A stretch of DNA of 64,000 bases, from assembly GCF_008477545.1 (NCBI RefSeq), contig NZ_VORA01000001.1, positions 930,001-994,000 of the forward strand. The letters are read 5' to 3'. Below the pieces are notes generated by a model. It did not search any database. It worked only from the letters and a program-made list of their open reading frames with translations, and was not told where the DNA came from. Source of the stretch: Roseibium aestuarii (lineage in GTDB: Bacteria > Pseudomonadota > Alphaproteobacteria > Rhizobiales > Stappiaceae). Shown here piece by piece: positions 32,751 through 43,474 of the stretch (positions are counted from its first letter, which is position 1; every line of letters starts with the position of its first letter). Position numbers and translations under genes: made by a program.

Positions 32751-34248
32751 TCCGGACGCGCCATCGGCTGCGCGCGCGCCGCTGAAGATGCTGCGCCGGA
32801 AAGGCGAGGGGTCTCTGGCGAGCCGGCTCGTACGGGTGGCTGCCCTCTGGTCGGTACTGGCCCTGGGGCTCGCCGGTTTCGTGCTCGTCGGCCTCTACCA
32901 GCAGGCCGGAGAAAGGGCCTTCGACGCCCTTCTCGACCAGCATGCCAAGATCCTCCTGGCAAGCCTTCTTCCCGAACCGGATGTTCCGGCCGCAGCTGCG
33001 CCTGCGCCGACCGCCGGTCCGGCGATCGCGGGTCAGGGGCCGGTGGCGCTGGAACCCGCCGCGCTGCGCCTTCAGGCGCCCGGTGCCCTTGGCGAGCCGC
33101 GGTTTTCCCTGCCGCTCTCCGGCTGGTACTGGAGCGTGCGGTCCACCGACGGGTCTGTTCTCTTCTCCTCCTCCTCGCTGGTCGGTGACGCCCTGTCCCT
33201 TCCCGCCGTGCCGGAGGGGGAGACGAGCCTCTCCGGCTTTGCGCTCGGCCCCGGAGGCGAGGAAGTGCGATATCTGCGCCGCCAGCTCGACATCGGTCTG
33301 GCGTCTTACGTCATTTCGGTCGCCATCGAGACCGGCGGCTTCCGCTCGGACGTGCGGGACTTCGCCGGAATGGTCGGCGCAACGCTCGCCGTGCTCGGCA
33401 TCGGTCTCGTTGGAGCCATCTTCTGGCAGGTCCGCTTCGGCCTGAGGCCGCTCACCCGCCTGCAGCACTCGCTGGCTGAGGTGCGCGAGGGCCTGATGGA
33501 CGGCGTCGACGAGGACATGCCCCGCGAACTGGCACCGCTGGCCGGTGAACTCAATGCCCTGATCCGGTCCAACCGGGAAGTGGTCGAGCGAGCCCGCACC
33601 CATGTGGGCAATCTGGCCCATGCCCTGAAGACGCCCTTGAGCGTGCTGATCAACGAGGCCCGTTCGGCCGAGGGGCCTCTGGCCCGCAAGGTCGAGGAGC
33701 AGACGAGCCACATGCAGACCCAGGTGCAGCATCATCTGGAGCGCGCCCGACTGGCGGCGCAGCGCCGGGTCATCGGTGTGGCCTGCGACGTCGAGCCTCT
33801 GGTCGAGCGGCTGGTGCGGGCCATGGGGCGTATCTACCGCGACAGGGACGTGGAGCTGGACTGGCAGGCGCCTGCAGGCCTGAGGTTCCGTGGCGAAGCC
33901 CAGGATCTGGAGGAAATGACCGGCAACCTGCTGGACAACGCCTGCAAGTGGGCGCGTCTTCAGGTGCGCGTTCAGGTCCGCCAGCTGGCCGCCGACCGTT
34001 CGGGCCGCTCCTTTCTGGAGCTTCTGATCGAGGACGACGGCCCGGGCCTGTCGCCGGACCAGCGCCGCGAGGCGGTGCAGCGGGGCAAGCGTCTGGACGA
34101 AACCGTGCCCGGAACCGGGCTTGGTCTGGCCATCGTGGTTGATCTGGCGGGTCTCTATGGCGGCGAAGTGGCGCTCAGCGACAGCGATCTGGGTGGTCTC
34201 GCGGTCCGTCTGACCCTGCCGGCGGCTGACGAGCGCCTCGTATCCTGA
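32731..34248 (+). CDS. feuQ: Sensor histidine kinase, FeuQ-like
   Basis: The 505-residue protein has a first membrane helix (about 36-56), a periplasmic domain of about 150 residues with an Ala/Pro-rich loop, a second helix near 210-230 (GMVGATLAVLGIGLVGAIFW), and a HAMP-like linker. The dimerisation and His box is HVGNLAHALKTPLSV; the ATPase shows GNLLDNACKWA (N box), EDDGPGLS (G1) and PGTGLGLAIV (G2). The periplasmic part is where FeuN would act. It overlaps the regulator gene, so the two are coupled. Confidence 0.88.
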   Translation: MKPVTPDPDAPSAARAPLKMLRRKGEGSLASRLVRVAALWSVLALGLAGFVLVGLYQQAGERAFDALLDQHAKILLASLLPEPDVPAAAAPAPTAGPAIAGQGPVALEPAALRLQAPGALGEPRFSLPLSGWYWSVRSTDGSVLFSSSSLVGDALSLPAVPEGETSLSGFALGPGGEEVRYLRRQLDIGLASYVISVAIETGGFRSDVRDFAGMVGATLAVLGIGLVGAIFWQVRFGLRPLTRLQHSLAEVREGLMDGVDEDMPRELAPLAGELNALIRSNREVVERARTHVGNLAHALKTPLSVLINEARSAEGPLARKVEEQTSHMQTQVQHHLERARLAAQRRVIGVACDVEPLVERLVRAMGRIYRDRDVELDWQAPAGLRFRGEAQDLEEMTGNLLDNACKWARLQVRVQVRQLAADRSGRSFLELLIEDDGPGLSPDQRREAVQRGKRLDETVPGTGLGLAIVVDLAGLYGGEVALSDSDLGGLAVRLTLPAADERLVS

Positions 34249-34450
34249 CCTTGCGGTTTCCGTGCCGGCGAGATGAGGGCGACGTGCCGTGTGTGACGAG
34301 CCCTGCGCCTTGCGCAGATCCTGTCACGTTGCGTTGCAAAATGTGATGGCCATCACGGAACCAAACCTCGTTTTTAACGTAGGAAAGCCATATTCTTTTC
34401 TTAACCAAGATGGGTCCGCTGCCTTCCGCGACCCGGAGTGCTCCTTTCAG

Positions 34451-34918
34451 ATGGTCCCGCTGTCCCTTTCCCCGTCCCGTGCCGTGTCCGTCAAGGTCGG
34501 AGCCGTCATGCTGCTGCTTCTGGGGTTGACCGGCTGCTTGTCCAAGTCCGAGCGGCCTCAGGTCACCGGCAATGAATACGGCGCGAGCGTGAGCCTCAAG
34601 CAAGAGGAGGCAAGTGCGGCCATCTCCGCGCTTCTGGACGGTGATTTCGGCCGGGCCCTCAAACCCTCCGACCACAAGGCCGTTGCGGAAGCGCAGGAGC
34701 AGGCATTGCGCACCAGGGGGACGGGCGTTGCCATCGGCTGGAGCAATTCGCGCACCGGCCATCGCGGCGAGGTCCGGCCCGGCCCGGTCTATCAGGTCAA
34801 TCTCACCACCTGTCGCGAAGTCGTGCACGACATGATGAGCGAGGATCGGCGGCTGACCTGGCGCAGCACGGCCTGTCTCGACGAGGCCGGCGGATGGCGG
34901 ATTCTCCCTCAAGGGTGA
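34451..34918 (+). CDS. Surface lipoprotein, RT0821/Lpp0805-like
   Basis: The 155-residue product has a signal peptide with lipobox LTGC (VGAVMLLLLGLTGCLSKSE). The mature part (SLLDGDFGRALKPSDHKAVAEAQEQAL-like, then WSNSRTGHRGEVRPGPVYQ, CREVVHDM, WRSTACLDEAGGWRIL) resembles the Rickettsia RT0821-type outer-membrane proteins related to the 17-kDa surface antigen. The ATG at 34451 was chosen because the upstream frame contains no signal sequence. A membrane location is inferred; function is unknown. Confidence 0.72.
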   Translation: MVPLSLSPSRAVSVKVGAVMLLLLGLTGCLSKSERPQVTGNEYGASVSLKQEEASAAISALLDGDFGRALKPSDHKAVAEAQEQALRTRGTGVAIGWSNSRTGHRGEVRPGPVYQVNLTTCREVVHDMMSEDRRLTWRSTACLDEAGGWRILPQG

Positions 34919-35087
34919 GGCCTCCCCGGCATGTCTGACGCTAGGTCAGCTGTGTCAGACTAACCGTTTGTCGCACCTTGGATTTTTGCCCCCGTCACGG
35001 GCTCATTTGAAGCAGTTTCGCAACGATTGCTTAAGTGTTGGCACCTATCCTCGGCGGACCGGTGTGTCGAAAGACTTCAAGCAGACC

Positions 35088-36575
35088 ATGACCCATACCG
35101 ATCTGGTAACGAACAAGATCCGATCCTACCTGCAGGAACTCAGCCCGCAGGCCGTGGAGACGCTTGTTCGCGCGCTGGAACGCAAGCGGGCGTCTGGCAC
35201 GAAGGATCCCCATGTCGAGCTGATCCTCTCCGCCTCCGTGGAGCTGATGCGCACCGACCCTGCCGCCAAGGGCGGCGGGCCGGTCGAGAGCACGCCCTTG
35301 CGCTCGGGGCGCGAGGTCGTGCCGCGCATGTTCTTCCACACGCTGGAGGAGTTTCTCATCAACGAGCACCTGCCGGAAAAGCAGGAGGGCCGGGTTCACC
35401 GGCCTGTGCTCAACCGGGTCTGGACCTGGATTTCCCGGGACGTATTGCCCCACGATATCGACATTCTCATCCGTCAGGTTGAGGCCGGCAAGCTGAACGA
35501 GGACCGGCTGGACACGATGGTCCGCGCCTTGCGCCGTCGGGCCGTGGACGCCATCTCCACCGCGCTGGAAAAGGGCAAGAGCTCGGAGAAGGAATACCGC
35601 CGCCTGTCCATTGAACTGGGCGGCGAACGCGGTCTGGCGGATCTGCGCGACATCAACAAGATCTTTGCCGCCGAAGGCTGGCTCGTGCCTTTTCTCAACG
35701 CCGTGCCTGAGAGCCTGACGGAGCGTCGCCTCAAGGGTGACATCGACATTCTCAAGATGGTCGAGAAGGCAGCGCATCGCTTCCCGGAGTACAACTCGGT
35801 GGTCGCAGCCGCCCTGCTGGAGCGCGCCGACCGCCCCTCGGCCCTCTGCAGCTTTGCCGGACGCCTTGCCCGCTCCGATGATCCCCGCGTCATCGGGCAG
35901 TCGCCCTTCGCACCCTTCGTCGACATGGTCTTGAGCGAGGCGGAACGGCTCAACATTCTGGCCGAGGCGCACCGCACCCGCAATCCGGACCCGGTCGCCT
36001 TCTCCCAAGCCCTTCAGGAGTACCACAGCCTGGTGAAGGGCGTGGAGCTGGACATGGACCTGAGCCAGACCGATACTTGGCGCAAGCGTCTGTCCAACAC
36101 CAAGAAGAAGATCTCCGACATCGTCAGCCGGGAACTGGCGAGCGCCCATGGTGCCGTGCGTCGGTCCATGCAGGTGCCTGTCCTCAACAAGGCCGGCGAC
36201 TTCAAGGTCGATCAGAATGCCATCGACGATGCGGTACGCGCCCTGCGCGTGGTCGTCATGGTGCGCAATGCCACCGAGACCTTCGCGGTCAATGACATCG
36301 GCAAGCGGACCCGTCAGGCGGTTGAGCAGACGCTGGAGATCGTGACCCGTTCGCTCATCACCGAACTGCGAAAGCAGCATGGCAAGGCGCTCGACGCCCA
36401 TGTCGCCGCCGTCGACGTGGCCATCATGCTCTCCGAGATCTACTACGGCGCGGATTATGCACAGCAGTTGCGCCGCTCGCGCCAGAGCGCCATTGCCTTT
36501 GCCCGCGAGCATGCACCGGGCGCCCCGATGACCGGTCTCACCCAGCCGAAACTGCGGGAAATCGCGGCGAACTGA
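35088..36575 (+). CDS. Unrecognised protein of about 495 residues
   Basis: The protein is mostly helical and soluble, with no signal peptide and no transmembrane segment. Notable segments are NKIRSYLQELSPQAVETLVRALERKR at the start, LPEKQEGRVHRPVLNRVWTWISRD, LNEDRLDTMVRALRRRAVDAI, and VVVMVRNATETFAVNDIGKRTRQAVEQTLE. It is codon-biased like its neighbours. I recognise no domain; it may be one of the conserved alphaproteobacterial proteins of unknown role. The start is uncertain: a GTG at 35064 (VSKDFKQT) is in frame. The gene lies between the Feu module and the ccm operon and appears monocistronic. Confidence 0.75.
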   Translation: MTHTDLVTNKIRSYLQELSPQAVETLVRALERKRASGTKDPHVELILSASVELMRTDPAAKGGGPVESTPLRSGREVVPRMFFHTLEEFLINEHLPEKQEGRVHRPVLNRVWTWISRDVLPHDIDILIRQVEAGKLNEDRLDTMVRALRRRAVDAISTALEKGKSSEKEYRRLSIELGGERGLADLRDINKIFAAEGWLVPFLNAVPESLTERRLKGDIDILKMVEKAAHRFPEYNSVVAAALLERADRPSALCSFAGRLARSDDPRVIGQSPFAPFVDMVLSEAERLNILAEAHRTRNPDPVAFSQALQEYHSLVKGVELDMDLSQTDTWRKRLSNTKKKISDIVSRELASAHGAVRRSMQVPVLNKAGDFKVDQNAIDDAVRALRVVVMVRNATETFAVNDIGKRTRQAVEQTLEIVTRSLITELRKQHGKALDAHVAAVDVAIMLSEIYYGADYAQQLRRSRQSAIAFAREHAPGAPMTGLTQPKLREIAAN

Positions 36576-36756
36576 ACGCTGACCCGGCGAAACCCCGGTC
36601 TCTGCGATCAGGGTCAGCAGCCGGGCCCATGACGCTGTCCCTCTCGATCACCTCTCCGAGCGAGTGCTGAAAGTGGCACTTCGCGGCGATCTTGCGACCC
36701 TCCGTCACAGCCCCGGGCCTTGCCTTTGACGGCGTCCCCGGGTGTATATGCGGGTC

Positions 36757-37920
36757 ATGATGTTCTGGATTTCCATTGCTGCCCTGACGGCCGCTGCTGC
36801 CCTTTCGGTTCTCATGCCCCTGGCGCGCACGCGCCAGAGCCTGGCCCTGTCTTCGGACGGAGGGCCGGCGGGGGCGGCAACCGGCGTGCCTCTCGACGCT
36901 GATGTGGAGGTCTATCGCGCCCAGCTCGATGAACTGGAGCGCGATCTTGAGCGTGGGCTCATCAACAAGGCGGATCACGCGTCCGCCCGCACGGAAATCG
37001 CCCGCCGCCTGCTGGCTGCCGAAGAGGAACGCACGCGCCGCCTTCAGACCCCGGAGCGGTCCGTCGGCCGCAGCCGTCGCCTTGCGACACTTGCCGTGAT
37101 CGCCCTCGTGCCGCTCCTGTCCCTCGGTCTCTATCTCACCCTCGGCTCGCCGGATCTGCCGGATCAGCCGCTGCTGGCCCGTCTTGAGGCGCCGGTCGAG
37201 AACCAGTCCGTGGACCAGCTGGTCGCGCGGGTCGAGCGTCACCTGTCGCAAAACCCGCAGGACGGCAAGGGCTGGGATGTGGTGGCTCCTGTCTACATGC
37301 GCATCGGGCGTCCTGAGGATGCCGCGCGGGCCTATGGCAACTCCATCCGCCTGCTCGGCGAGACGGAAGGGCGCCTGACCAGCCAGGGCGAGGCCCTGAC
37401 GGTGGCCAATAACGGAATTATCAGCGCCGCGGCCCAGCAGGCCTTCGAGGCGGCTGTCCGGCTGGATCCGCAGGCCATCAAACCCCGGTTCTTCCTGGCG
37501 CTGGCCCTGACCCAGGACGGCAGCCGGGATGCGGCCGTCGCCGCCTGGACCCGCCTTCTGGACGGCGCGGACGAGACCGCCGCCTGGGTGCCCGTGGCGC
37601 GGCAGCATCTGGCGGACCTGACGGGGACGGCGCCTGCGCCGGCGCTGCCCGGTCCGGATGCAGCCCAGGTCGATGCGGCTTCCCGGATGACAACCGGCGA
37701 TCGCACCGCCATGATCGAGGGGATGGTCGCTGGACTGGACGAGCGCCTGCGCTCCGAAGGCGGTAGTGCCGAGGAATGGCAGCGTCTGATCCGGGCCCAG
37801 GCGGTTCTGGGGCGCGCCGACGCAGCGCGCGAAGCAGCGGATCTGGCACGTACCGCGCTTGTGGACAACCAGGAGGCCTTGGCACAGATCAATGCCCTGG
37901 TCGCGGAACTGGGGCTTTAG
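36757..37920 (+). CDS. ccmI: Cytochrome c maturation protein CcmI (CycH)
   Basis: The product is about 387 residues. The N terminus [22 protein letters not shown] is the first CcmI membrane helix, followed by [21 protein letters not shown], an invariant CcmI motif, and a second helix ([19 protein letters not shown], about 110-128). The remaining periplasmic part has TPR-like repeats ([26 protein letters not shown]) that hold apocytochrome. It opens the ccmI-E-F-H (cycHJKL) operon. ATGs at 36748, 36757 and 36760 are all possible. Confidence 0.92.
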   Translation: MMFWISIAALTAAAALSVLMPLARTRQSLALSSDGGPAGAATGVPLDADVEVYRAQLDELERDLERGLINKADHASARTEIARRLLAAEEERTRRLQTPERSVGRSRRLATLAVIALVPLLSLGLYLTLGSPDLPDQPLLARLEAPVENQSVDQLVARVERHLSQNPQDGKGWDVVAPVYMRIGRPEDAARAYGNSIRLLGETEGRLTSQGEALTVANNGIISAAAQQAFEAAVRLDPQAIKPRFFLALALTQDGSRDAAVAAWTRLLDGADETAAWVPVARQHLADLTGTAPAPALPGPDAAQVDAASRMTTGDRTAMIEGMVAGLDERLRSEGGSAEEWQRLIRAQAVLGRADAAREAADLARTALVDNQEALAQINALVAELGL

Positions 37921-37975
37921 GAGAGGGAGGCGAGCGCGGTTTCCGGCGGGGGCACGGAGACCGGAGAGGCTCGCG

Positions 37976-38437
37976 ATGACGAGGACGGACGCGAAGACTA
38001 TGACACGCAAGCAGAAGCGCCTGACCCTGATCGGGGCCGCAGGTGTGGTCCTGGCAGCCGCCGCCGGGCTGATCCTTTTTGCCCTGAACGACCAGATCGT
38101 GTTCTTCCAGACCCCGACGGATATTGTCCAGAAGGGGATCCCCCATGGCCAGCGCATCCGCCTCGGCGGGCTGGTGGAGGAGGGCTCCCTGCGCAGATCC
38201 GATGACGCGCGGGTCGATTTCGTCGTCACCGATACCACCAGCACTATTGCCGTGACTTATCAGGGCATTCTCCCGGACCTGTTCCGCGAGGGGCAGGGGG
38301 TTGTCGCCGAGGGCGTCGTGGGCCCCGACGGGGTCTTCGTCGCCGACAACGTGCTGGCAAAGCACGACGAGAACTACGTGCCGAAGGAAGTGGCCGAGGC
38401 GCTGAAGGACAAGGGCGTCTGGCAGGGCCAGAACTGA
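37976..38437 (+). CDS. ccmE: Cytochrome c heme chaperone CcmE (CycJ)
   Basis: The 153-residue membrane-anchored protein carries heme to the ligation complex. A basic N terminus and membrane helix ([22 protein letters not shown]) precede the OB-fold domain with FFQTPTDIV and [12 protein letters not shown]. The covalent heme ligand is in [13 protein letters not shown], the H-x-x-x-Y motif. A second in-frame ATG at 38000 (MTRKQKR) matches many homologue starts. Confidence 0.94.
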   Translation: MTRTDAKTMTRKQKRLTLIGAAGVVLAAAAGLILFALNDQIVFFQTPTDIVQKGIPHGQRIRLGGLVEEGSLRRSDDARVDFVVTDTTSTIAVTYQGILPDLFREGQGVVAEGVVGPDGVFVADNVLAKHDENYVPKEVAEALKDKGVWQGQN

Positions 38438-38529
38438 TCCGCAGTGACGGGCAGGACGCGCGCCGGGCATGAGCATGGCGCCGGAACAGGCTCTGCGGAA
38501 GACCTTTGCGGAGAGGGACGGACGGGACG

Positions 38530-40527
38530 ATGATTGTAGAACTCGGACATTTTGCCCTGGTGCTGGCCTTTGCGCTGGCCCTCGTGCAGTCGGTCCTGCC
38601 GCTGGTCGGCGCCCTGCGCGAGGATCGGCCGCTGATGGCGGTCGCCGCACCCGTCTCCGTCGGTCTGTTCTTGCTAGTCGGCCTGTCGTTCCTCGGACTG
38701 ACGGCCGCCTATCTCACCTCCGACTTCTCGGTCCTGAATGTCTATGCCAATTCCCATTCCGCCAAGCCGCTGATCTACAAGATCTCCGGGGTCTGGGGGA
38801 ACCATGAGGGCTCCGTGCTCCTCTGGGTGCTGATCCTCGTCTTCTTCGGCGCGCTCGTCGGGCTCTTCGGCAGCACGATTCCCGCCCCCCTGAAAGCGGC
38901 GACGCTGAGCGTGCAGGCCTGGGTGACCACCGGTTTCCTGGCCTTCCTGCTCTTCACCTCCAATCCCTTCGAGCGCATTCCCAGTCCGCCGCTGGAAGGG
39001 CAGGGGCTCAACCCGATCCTGCAGGACATCGGCCTCGCCATTCACCCGCCGCTGCTCTATGTCGGCTATGTCGGGCTTTCCATCACCTTCTCCTTCGCCG
39101 TTGCGGCCCTGCTTCTGGGGCGCATCGACGCGGCCTGGGCGCGCTGGGTGCGGCCCTGGACCCTGCTCGCCTGGGTCTTCCTGACCCTGGGCATCGCCAT
39201 GGGCTCCTACTGGGCCTATTACGAGCTGGGCTGGGGCGGCTGGTGGTTCTGGGATCCGGTCGAGAACGCCTCCCTCATGCCCTGGCTGGTGGGCACCGCC
39301 CTGCTGCACTCGGCCATCGTCATGGAAAAGCGCGAGGGCCTGAAGGTCTGGACCATTCTGCTCGCGATCTTTGCCTTCTCCCTGTCCTTGCTCGGAACCT
39401 TCCTCGTGCGCTCGGGCGTGCTGACCTCGGTGCATGCCTTTGCGACCGACCCGGCCCGCGGCGTCTTCATCCTCGGCCTCCTCGTGCTGTTCATCGGCGG
39501 ATCCCTGACGCTCTATGCCTGGCGGGCCCCCATGCTCAAGCAGGGCGGCCTCTTTGCGCCGATCAGCCGGGAAGGGGCGCTGGTTCTCAACAATCTCTTC
39601 CTGTCGGCTGCCGCCGCTGCGGTCTTCATCGGCACGCTTTACCCGCTGGCGCTCGACGTGGTGACGGGCGAGAAGATCTCGGTCGGGGCTCCCTTCTTCA
39701 ACCTCACCTTCGGCCCGCTGATGGTGCCGCTGCTGCTGGCCGTGCCCTTCGGGCCGGTGCTGGCGTGGAAGCGCGGCGATCTTCTGGCGGCCTGCCAGCG
39801 TCTCTATGCGGCCTTCGGACTGGCGGTCGTGGCCATCCTCTTCTGCTACTGGCTCTGGGGTGGAAAGGCGGCGCTCGCGCCGCTGGGTGTCGGTCTGGCC
39901 GTCTGGCTCATGGTCGGCGCTGTCGCAGAGCTGATCACCCGCGTGCGCCTCTTTGACGTGGGGCTGAAGCGCGGCGTGGCCCGGCTCGTCGGTCTGCCCG
40001 GGTCTGCCTGGGGAACCGCCATCGCCCATTTCGGCGTCGGCATGACCGTGCTCGGCATCGTCACCGCCTCCGCCTTCCAGGACGAACGCATCCTCACCAT
40101 GCGGCCGGGCGAGACGGTGGAGCTCTCCGGCTATGACGTGACCTTCGACGGGGTCGCGCCCCGTCGCGGTCCGAACTTCCAGGAGGATGTCGGTCTCTTC
40201 ACCTTGCGCAAGGACGGCGCGGTGGTGGACCGGCTGGAACCGTCCAAGCGCATCTACGAGGCAAGCCGCATGCCGACGACCGAGGCCGGCATCCACACGG
40301 CCGGCTTCTCCCAGCTCTATCTGTCGCTTGGCGAAGCGCGGGGCGACGGTGGTGTCGACGTGCGGGTCTATTTCAAGCCGCTCGTGACCCTGATCTGGAT
40401 CGGCTGCGTGGTCATGTCCTTTGGCGGGCTGGTGTCGATCTTCGACCGCCGCCTGCGGGTGGGAGCGCCCACGGCGGCTCGCAGCCGCAGCAAAAGCCGT
40501 TCCGCACTGCCCGCAGCTGCGGAATAG
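38530..40527 (+). CDS. ccmF: Heme lyase subunit CcmF (CycK)
   Basis: The 665-residue polytopic inner-membrane protein ligates heme to apocytochrome c with CcmH and CcmI. The tryptophan-rich heme-handling motif [19 protein letters not shown] is intact, and conserved histidines lie in [20 protein letters not shown] and [14 protein letters not shown] large periplasmic domain lies before the last helix (about 530-620). It follows ccmE by 92 bp. The ATG at 38530 was chosen over the longer frame because it begins directly with the first helix. Confidence 0.95.
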   Translation: MIVELGHFALVLAFALALVQSVLPLVGALREDRPLMAVAAPVSVGLFLLVGLSFLGLTAAYLTSDFSVLNVYANSHSAKPLIYKISGVWGNHEGSVLLWVLILVFFGALVGLFGSTIPAPLKAATLSVQAWVTTGFLAFLLFTSNPFERIPSPPLEGQGLNPILQDIGLAIHPPLLYVGYVGLSITFSFAVAALLLGRIDAAWARWVRPWTLLAWVFLTLGIAMGSYWAYYELGWGGWWFWDPVENASLMPWLVGTALLHSAIVMEKREGLKVWTILLAIFAFSLSLLGTFLVRSGVLTSVHAFATDPARGVFILGLLVLFIGGSLTLYAWRAPMLKQGGLFAPISREGALVLNNLFLSAAAAAVFIGTLYPLALDVVTGEKISVGAPFFNLTFGPLMVPLLLAVPFGPVLAWKRGDLLAACQRLYAAFGLAVVAILFCYWLWGGKAALAPLGVGLAVWLMVGAVAELITRVRLFDVGLKRGVARLVGLPGSAWGTAIAHFGVGMTVLGIVTASAFQDERILTMRPGETVELSGYDVTFDGVAPRRGPNFQEDVGLFTLRKDGAVVDRLEPSKRIYEASRMPTTEAGIHTAGFSQLYLSLGEARGDGGVDVRVYFKPLVTLIWIGCVVMSFGGLVSIFDRRLRVGAPTAARSRSKSRSALPAAAE

Positions 40528-40534
40528 ACCGGAG

Positions 40535-41110
40535 ATGAAGATGTCCCTGCACCGATCCCGTTCCGGATGTCGCCTGCGTGCCATGGCCGTCGCACTTGCG
40601 CTGGCCCTCGCAAGCCCTGCCGTGCTGCCCGTGCCGGGTTTGACGACGAGCGCCTGGGCGGTCAGCCCGGACGAGGTGCTCGATGATCCCGCACTTGAAG
40701 CGCGTGCCCGGCATCTTTCCGCAGGCCTGCGCTGTCTTGTGTGTCAGAACCAGTCCATCGACGACAGTGACGCGGAACTGGCCAAGGACCTGCGAGTGCT
40801 GGTGCGCGAAAGACTGAAGGCCGGCGATACGGATGGCGAGGTCATCGACTTTCTTGTCGCGCGCTACGGCGAATTCGTGCTGCTGAAGCCGCGCTTTGCC
40901 TGGCACAACGCCATCCTCTGGGGCGTGCCGCCTCTGGCTCTCGGGGTGGGGATCGTCGCGCTCATGGTCGCCCTGCGCCGCCGTCGAAACGCACCACAGG
41001 CCGAAGCCGCATTGTCTGCGGACGAAGAGGCGCGCCTCAACGCGCTGCTCGATCAGATGGGGCCGCGCGCCGCCTCTGATCCGGCCTCCGAGACCTCCGC
41101 GAGGTCCTGA
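40535..41110 (+). CDS. ccmH: Cytochrome c maturation thiol-redox protein CcmH (CycL)
   Basis: The 191-residue protein has a signal peptide, a periplasmic helical domain with the redox-active motif [16 protein letters not shown] that reduces apocytochrome, and one C-terminal membrane helix ([20 protein letters not shown]). It closes the ccmI-E-F-H operon 7 bp after ccmF. The degP gene, which follows ccmH directly in many rhizobia, is here displaced by the DUF2336 and glutathione S-transferase genes. Confidence 0.94.
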   Translation: MKMSLHRSRSGCRLRAMAVALALALASPAVLPVPGLTTSAWAVSPDEVLDDPALEARARHLSAGLRCLVCQNQSIDDSDAELAKDLRVLVRERLKAGDTDGEVIDFLVARYGEFVLLKPRFAWHNAILWGVPPLALGVGIVALMVALRRRRNAPQAEAALSADEEARLNALLDQMGPRAASDPASETSARS

Positions 41111-41147
41111 CGGCAAGACGGGTGCAGGCAAGACGAGCCTGTCGGCC

Positions 41148-42242
41148 TCAGGAGGCCTGACGCAGGGCTTCCTCATGTTCCATCGCCTTCAGGCGCACCT
41201 TGAGGAACCGAAGCACCCGCTCCGCATCCTGCCGCTTCAGCACCCGATAATCGGAGATCCAGTTGTCGGCAATCGGTGTCGGCAGTTTCAGCAGGCCGCA
41301 GCGCGCCTTGCAGAAGGTCCCGAATTCGGTCTCCCCGATGCCGAGCGCCTTGCAGACAATGGCGATCCCGTCGATCTCCATGCGCAGGATGACGTTGATC
41401 ACGTATTTCTGTTCCAGCTCGGCAAGGTCGGCGAGCAGGAAGGAGAGATCGAGCAGGTTGCTCGACAGGGTGTATTCGGTGAAGACCTTGTTCAGGTCGC
41501 GCCGGCCATCGCGAATGTCGCGCAGATCAACTTTGGTGTTGATGCGCGCCTTCTTCCGGTCGAGCCTCGATGCGGCAACCACCTGGCTGGCCTCGTGGAA
41601 CAGAGCCTCCACCAGCTTCTCGTTGTTCTTGTAGAGCTGACGCAGTTTCTTTCCCTGGGGCTCGGGAAGCTGTCCGATCAGCTTGTCGAAATGGGCTGGC
41701 GTCAGATCGCGCCGGACGAGCATGTTCTCGCGCAGATCTTCGTCCGTGTCGGCGATCTTGATCAGGAAACGGGTGCCCCAGTCGGAGAGCTCGGCGCCCG
41801 GGTTGGCGGCGACGGATCGGTGCACGGGCAACTCGCCCCGCTCGAGCAGCACGTCGGTCAGCCGGGCCTCCAGGTGATCGCGCTTGGAGATGGCGAGCAG
41901 ATGGCCCTGTCCCTTGGTCTTGGCGAAATGCATCAGGTCCGCATAGGTCAGGACATGGGAATATTGCAGCATGTAGCGGGCAATGGCGATGTTCTCGTTG
42001 GCGAGCTGCATGACGAGATCATGCGGAGTCTGGTCGACGGTGCACAGCTCTTCCGCCAGGGCTTCCTTGTCGCCCTCCTCGACGAAATCCACCAGACGCT
42101 TCATCACCCCGTTGAACAGGGTCTTTTCCTCATCCGTATAGCGCTCGGCCCCGGCCACGAAGAGCGCGGTCACGTGCCCGAGCAGCTCGCGGCGCTTCTC
42201 GCTGGAGCTTTCACGGGCCAGGTCTACCAGGGACATGAGCAT
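41148..42242 (-). CDS. DUF2336 protein
   Basis: The product is about 364 residues. It starts MLMSLVDLARESSSEKRRELLGHVTALF, the usual DUF2336 start, and continues with helical repeats (SDWGTRFLIKIADTDEDLRENMLVRRDL and similar) typical of this alphaproteobacterial family of unknown role. Upstream in-frame ATGs at 42281 and 42365 exist, but that part is AT-richer and looks like promoter sequence. The gene is antisense, between ccmH and a glutathione S-transferase gene. Confidence 0.82.
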   Translation of the reverse strand: MLMSLVDLARESSSEKRRELLGHVTALFVAGAERYTDEEKTLFNGVMKRLVDFVEEGDKEALAEELCTVDQTPHDLVMQLANENIAIARYMLQYSHVLTYADLMHFAKTKGQGHLLAISKRDHLEARLTDVLLERGELPVHRSVAANPGAELSDWGTRFLIKIADTDEDLRENMLVRRDLTPAHFDKLIGQLPEPQGKKLRQLYKNNEKLVEALFHEASQVVAASRLDRKKARINTKVDLRDIRDGRRDLNKVFTEYTLSSNLLDLSFLLADLAELEQKYVINVILRMEIDGIAIVCKALGIGETEFGTFCKARCGLLKLPTPIADNWISDYRVLKRQDAERVLRFLKVRLKAMEHEEALRQAS

Positions 42243-42487
42243 CGGATCGGGTCTCTTCTTGTCGTTTCTTTGAAGTCGCATCCTTGCCAAAGATGCTTGC
42301 GAAATCGCTAAATCAATCGTGAGATTTACATCCAAGAAACGACTTACGTATTTGCTGGTAGTCATCTTCGCAGAACAGTCAGAGGCATCTCGTCATATTT
42401 GACGAGGGTCAGGTGCCAGCCGGGAATGTCTGTTCCACAGCTGCATCGCCCCTTGACCCGTGGGCCTGCGCAAGGGAAGAGAGGGGC

Positions 42488-43222
42488 ATGAGCCTGCCGT
42501 CCGATCCCCCTGAAAGCCCTGCCCAGGCGTCCGGCGTCCGCCGCGACGGCGAGGAGAGCGCCACGCGCCCCATCCTCTATTCCTTCCGCCGGTGCCCATA
42601 CGCCATGCGCGCCCGGCTGGCGATTGCCAGTGCCGGTGTCGAGGTCGAGCTGCGCGAAGTGGTGCTGCGGGCCAAGCCCGAAGCGTTCCTCGCCACGAGC
42701 CCCACGGGCACGGTGCCGTGCCTTCGCGACACGGATGGCCGCGTGCTCGACGAAAGCCTGGAGATCATGCTCTGGGCGCTTGGGATCAATGATCCGGAAG
42801 GCTGGCTCGGGCCCCGGACTGCTGCGGAGGAGGGGACTGCGGTCCTCGACACCATGCTCGCCTTTGTGCGTGAGGTGGATGGGCCCTTCAAGGCAGCGCT
42901 TGACTGCTACAAATATCCGCCGCGCTTTCCGCAGGATGATCCGCTGGAGGCCCGCGCGGCTGCGTCTGACTTCCTTCGCGGTGTCGATGCGCGGCTCGGC
43001 GAAAGCGGCTTTCTCTTCGGCTCGCAGGGCGCTCTGGGCGACTTCGCCTTCCTTCCCTTCCTGCGGCAGTTCGCCAATGTCGACCGCGACTGGTTCGACG
43101 GCGAACCCTGGGAGCGTCTTTCAGCGGCGCTGGAGCGCTTCGAATCCTCCGCGCGTTTCGCCCGTATCATGGGCCGTCCCGCCCCCTGGAGCCCCGGCGC
43201 GGCGCCCCTCATCTTTCCCTGA
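42488..43222 (+). CDS. Glutathione S-transferase family protein
   Basis: The 244-residue protein has an N-terminal thioredoxin-like domain with ILYSFRRCPYAMRARLAI (CPYA motif, typical of glutaredoxin-like or omega-class GSTs with a catalytic Cys), the cis-Pro in TGTVPCLRD and the acidic pair DESLEIM for glutathione binding. The helical C-terminal domain includes LGDFAFLPFLRQF. The start at 42488 is preceded by GAGAGG. Substrate unknown. Confidence 0.88.
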   Translation: MSLPSDPPESPAQASGVRRDGEESATRPILYSFRRCPYAMRARLAIASAGVEVELREVVLRAKPEAFLATSPTGTVPCLRDTDGRVLDESLEIMLWALGINDPEGWLGPRTAAEEGTAVLDTMLAFVREVDGPFKAALDCYKYPPRFPQDDPLEARAAASDFLRGVDARLGESGFLFGSQGALGDFAFLPFLRQFANVDRDWFDGEPWERLSAALERFESSARFARIMGRPAPWSPGAAPLIFP

Positions 43223-43474
43223 ACCTTGCCAAGGCGATCTGGCGAGCCCTTGAAAGGGGCAGCCTCTGCGCGTCGCGGGCCTCGCACAGGACAGTAATTC
43301 TTCAGGTTTTCAGGAATCTCGCGACATTACGAAAGCTTAATCTCGCCGACAGGGATCCGTAAGGCAGACCGCCCCATATTCAGCCTCAGCCAGAGCGGCG
43401 AACGGTTTCGACCGCAGATCGCCGCCCGGGACCAAAGTTCGGGTTTCGACCAACTTCTTGTGAGGACTGCACCA

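Noticed and set aside
36576-36756. Terminator between the unrecognised gene and ccmI
   Set aside because: Only short, interrupted pairings without a U-tract could be found.
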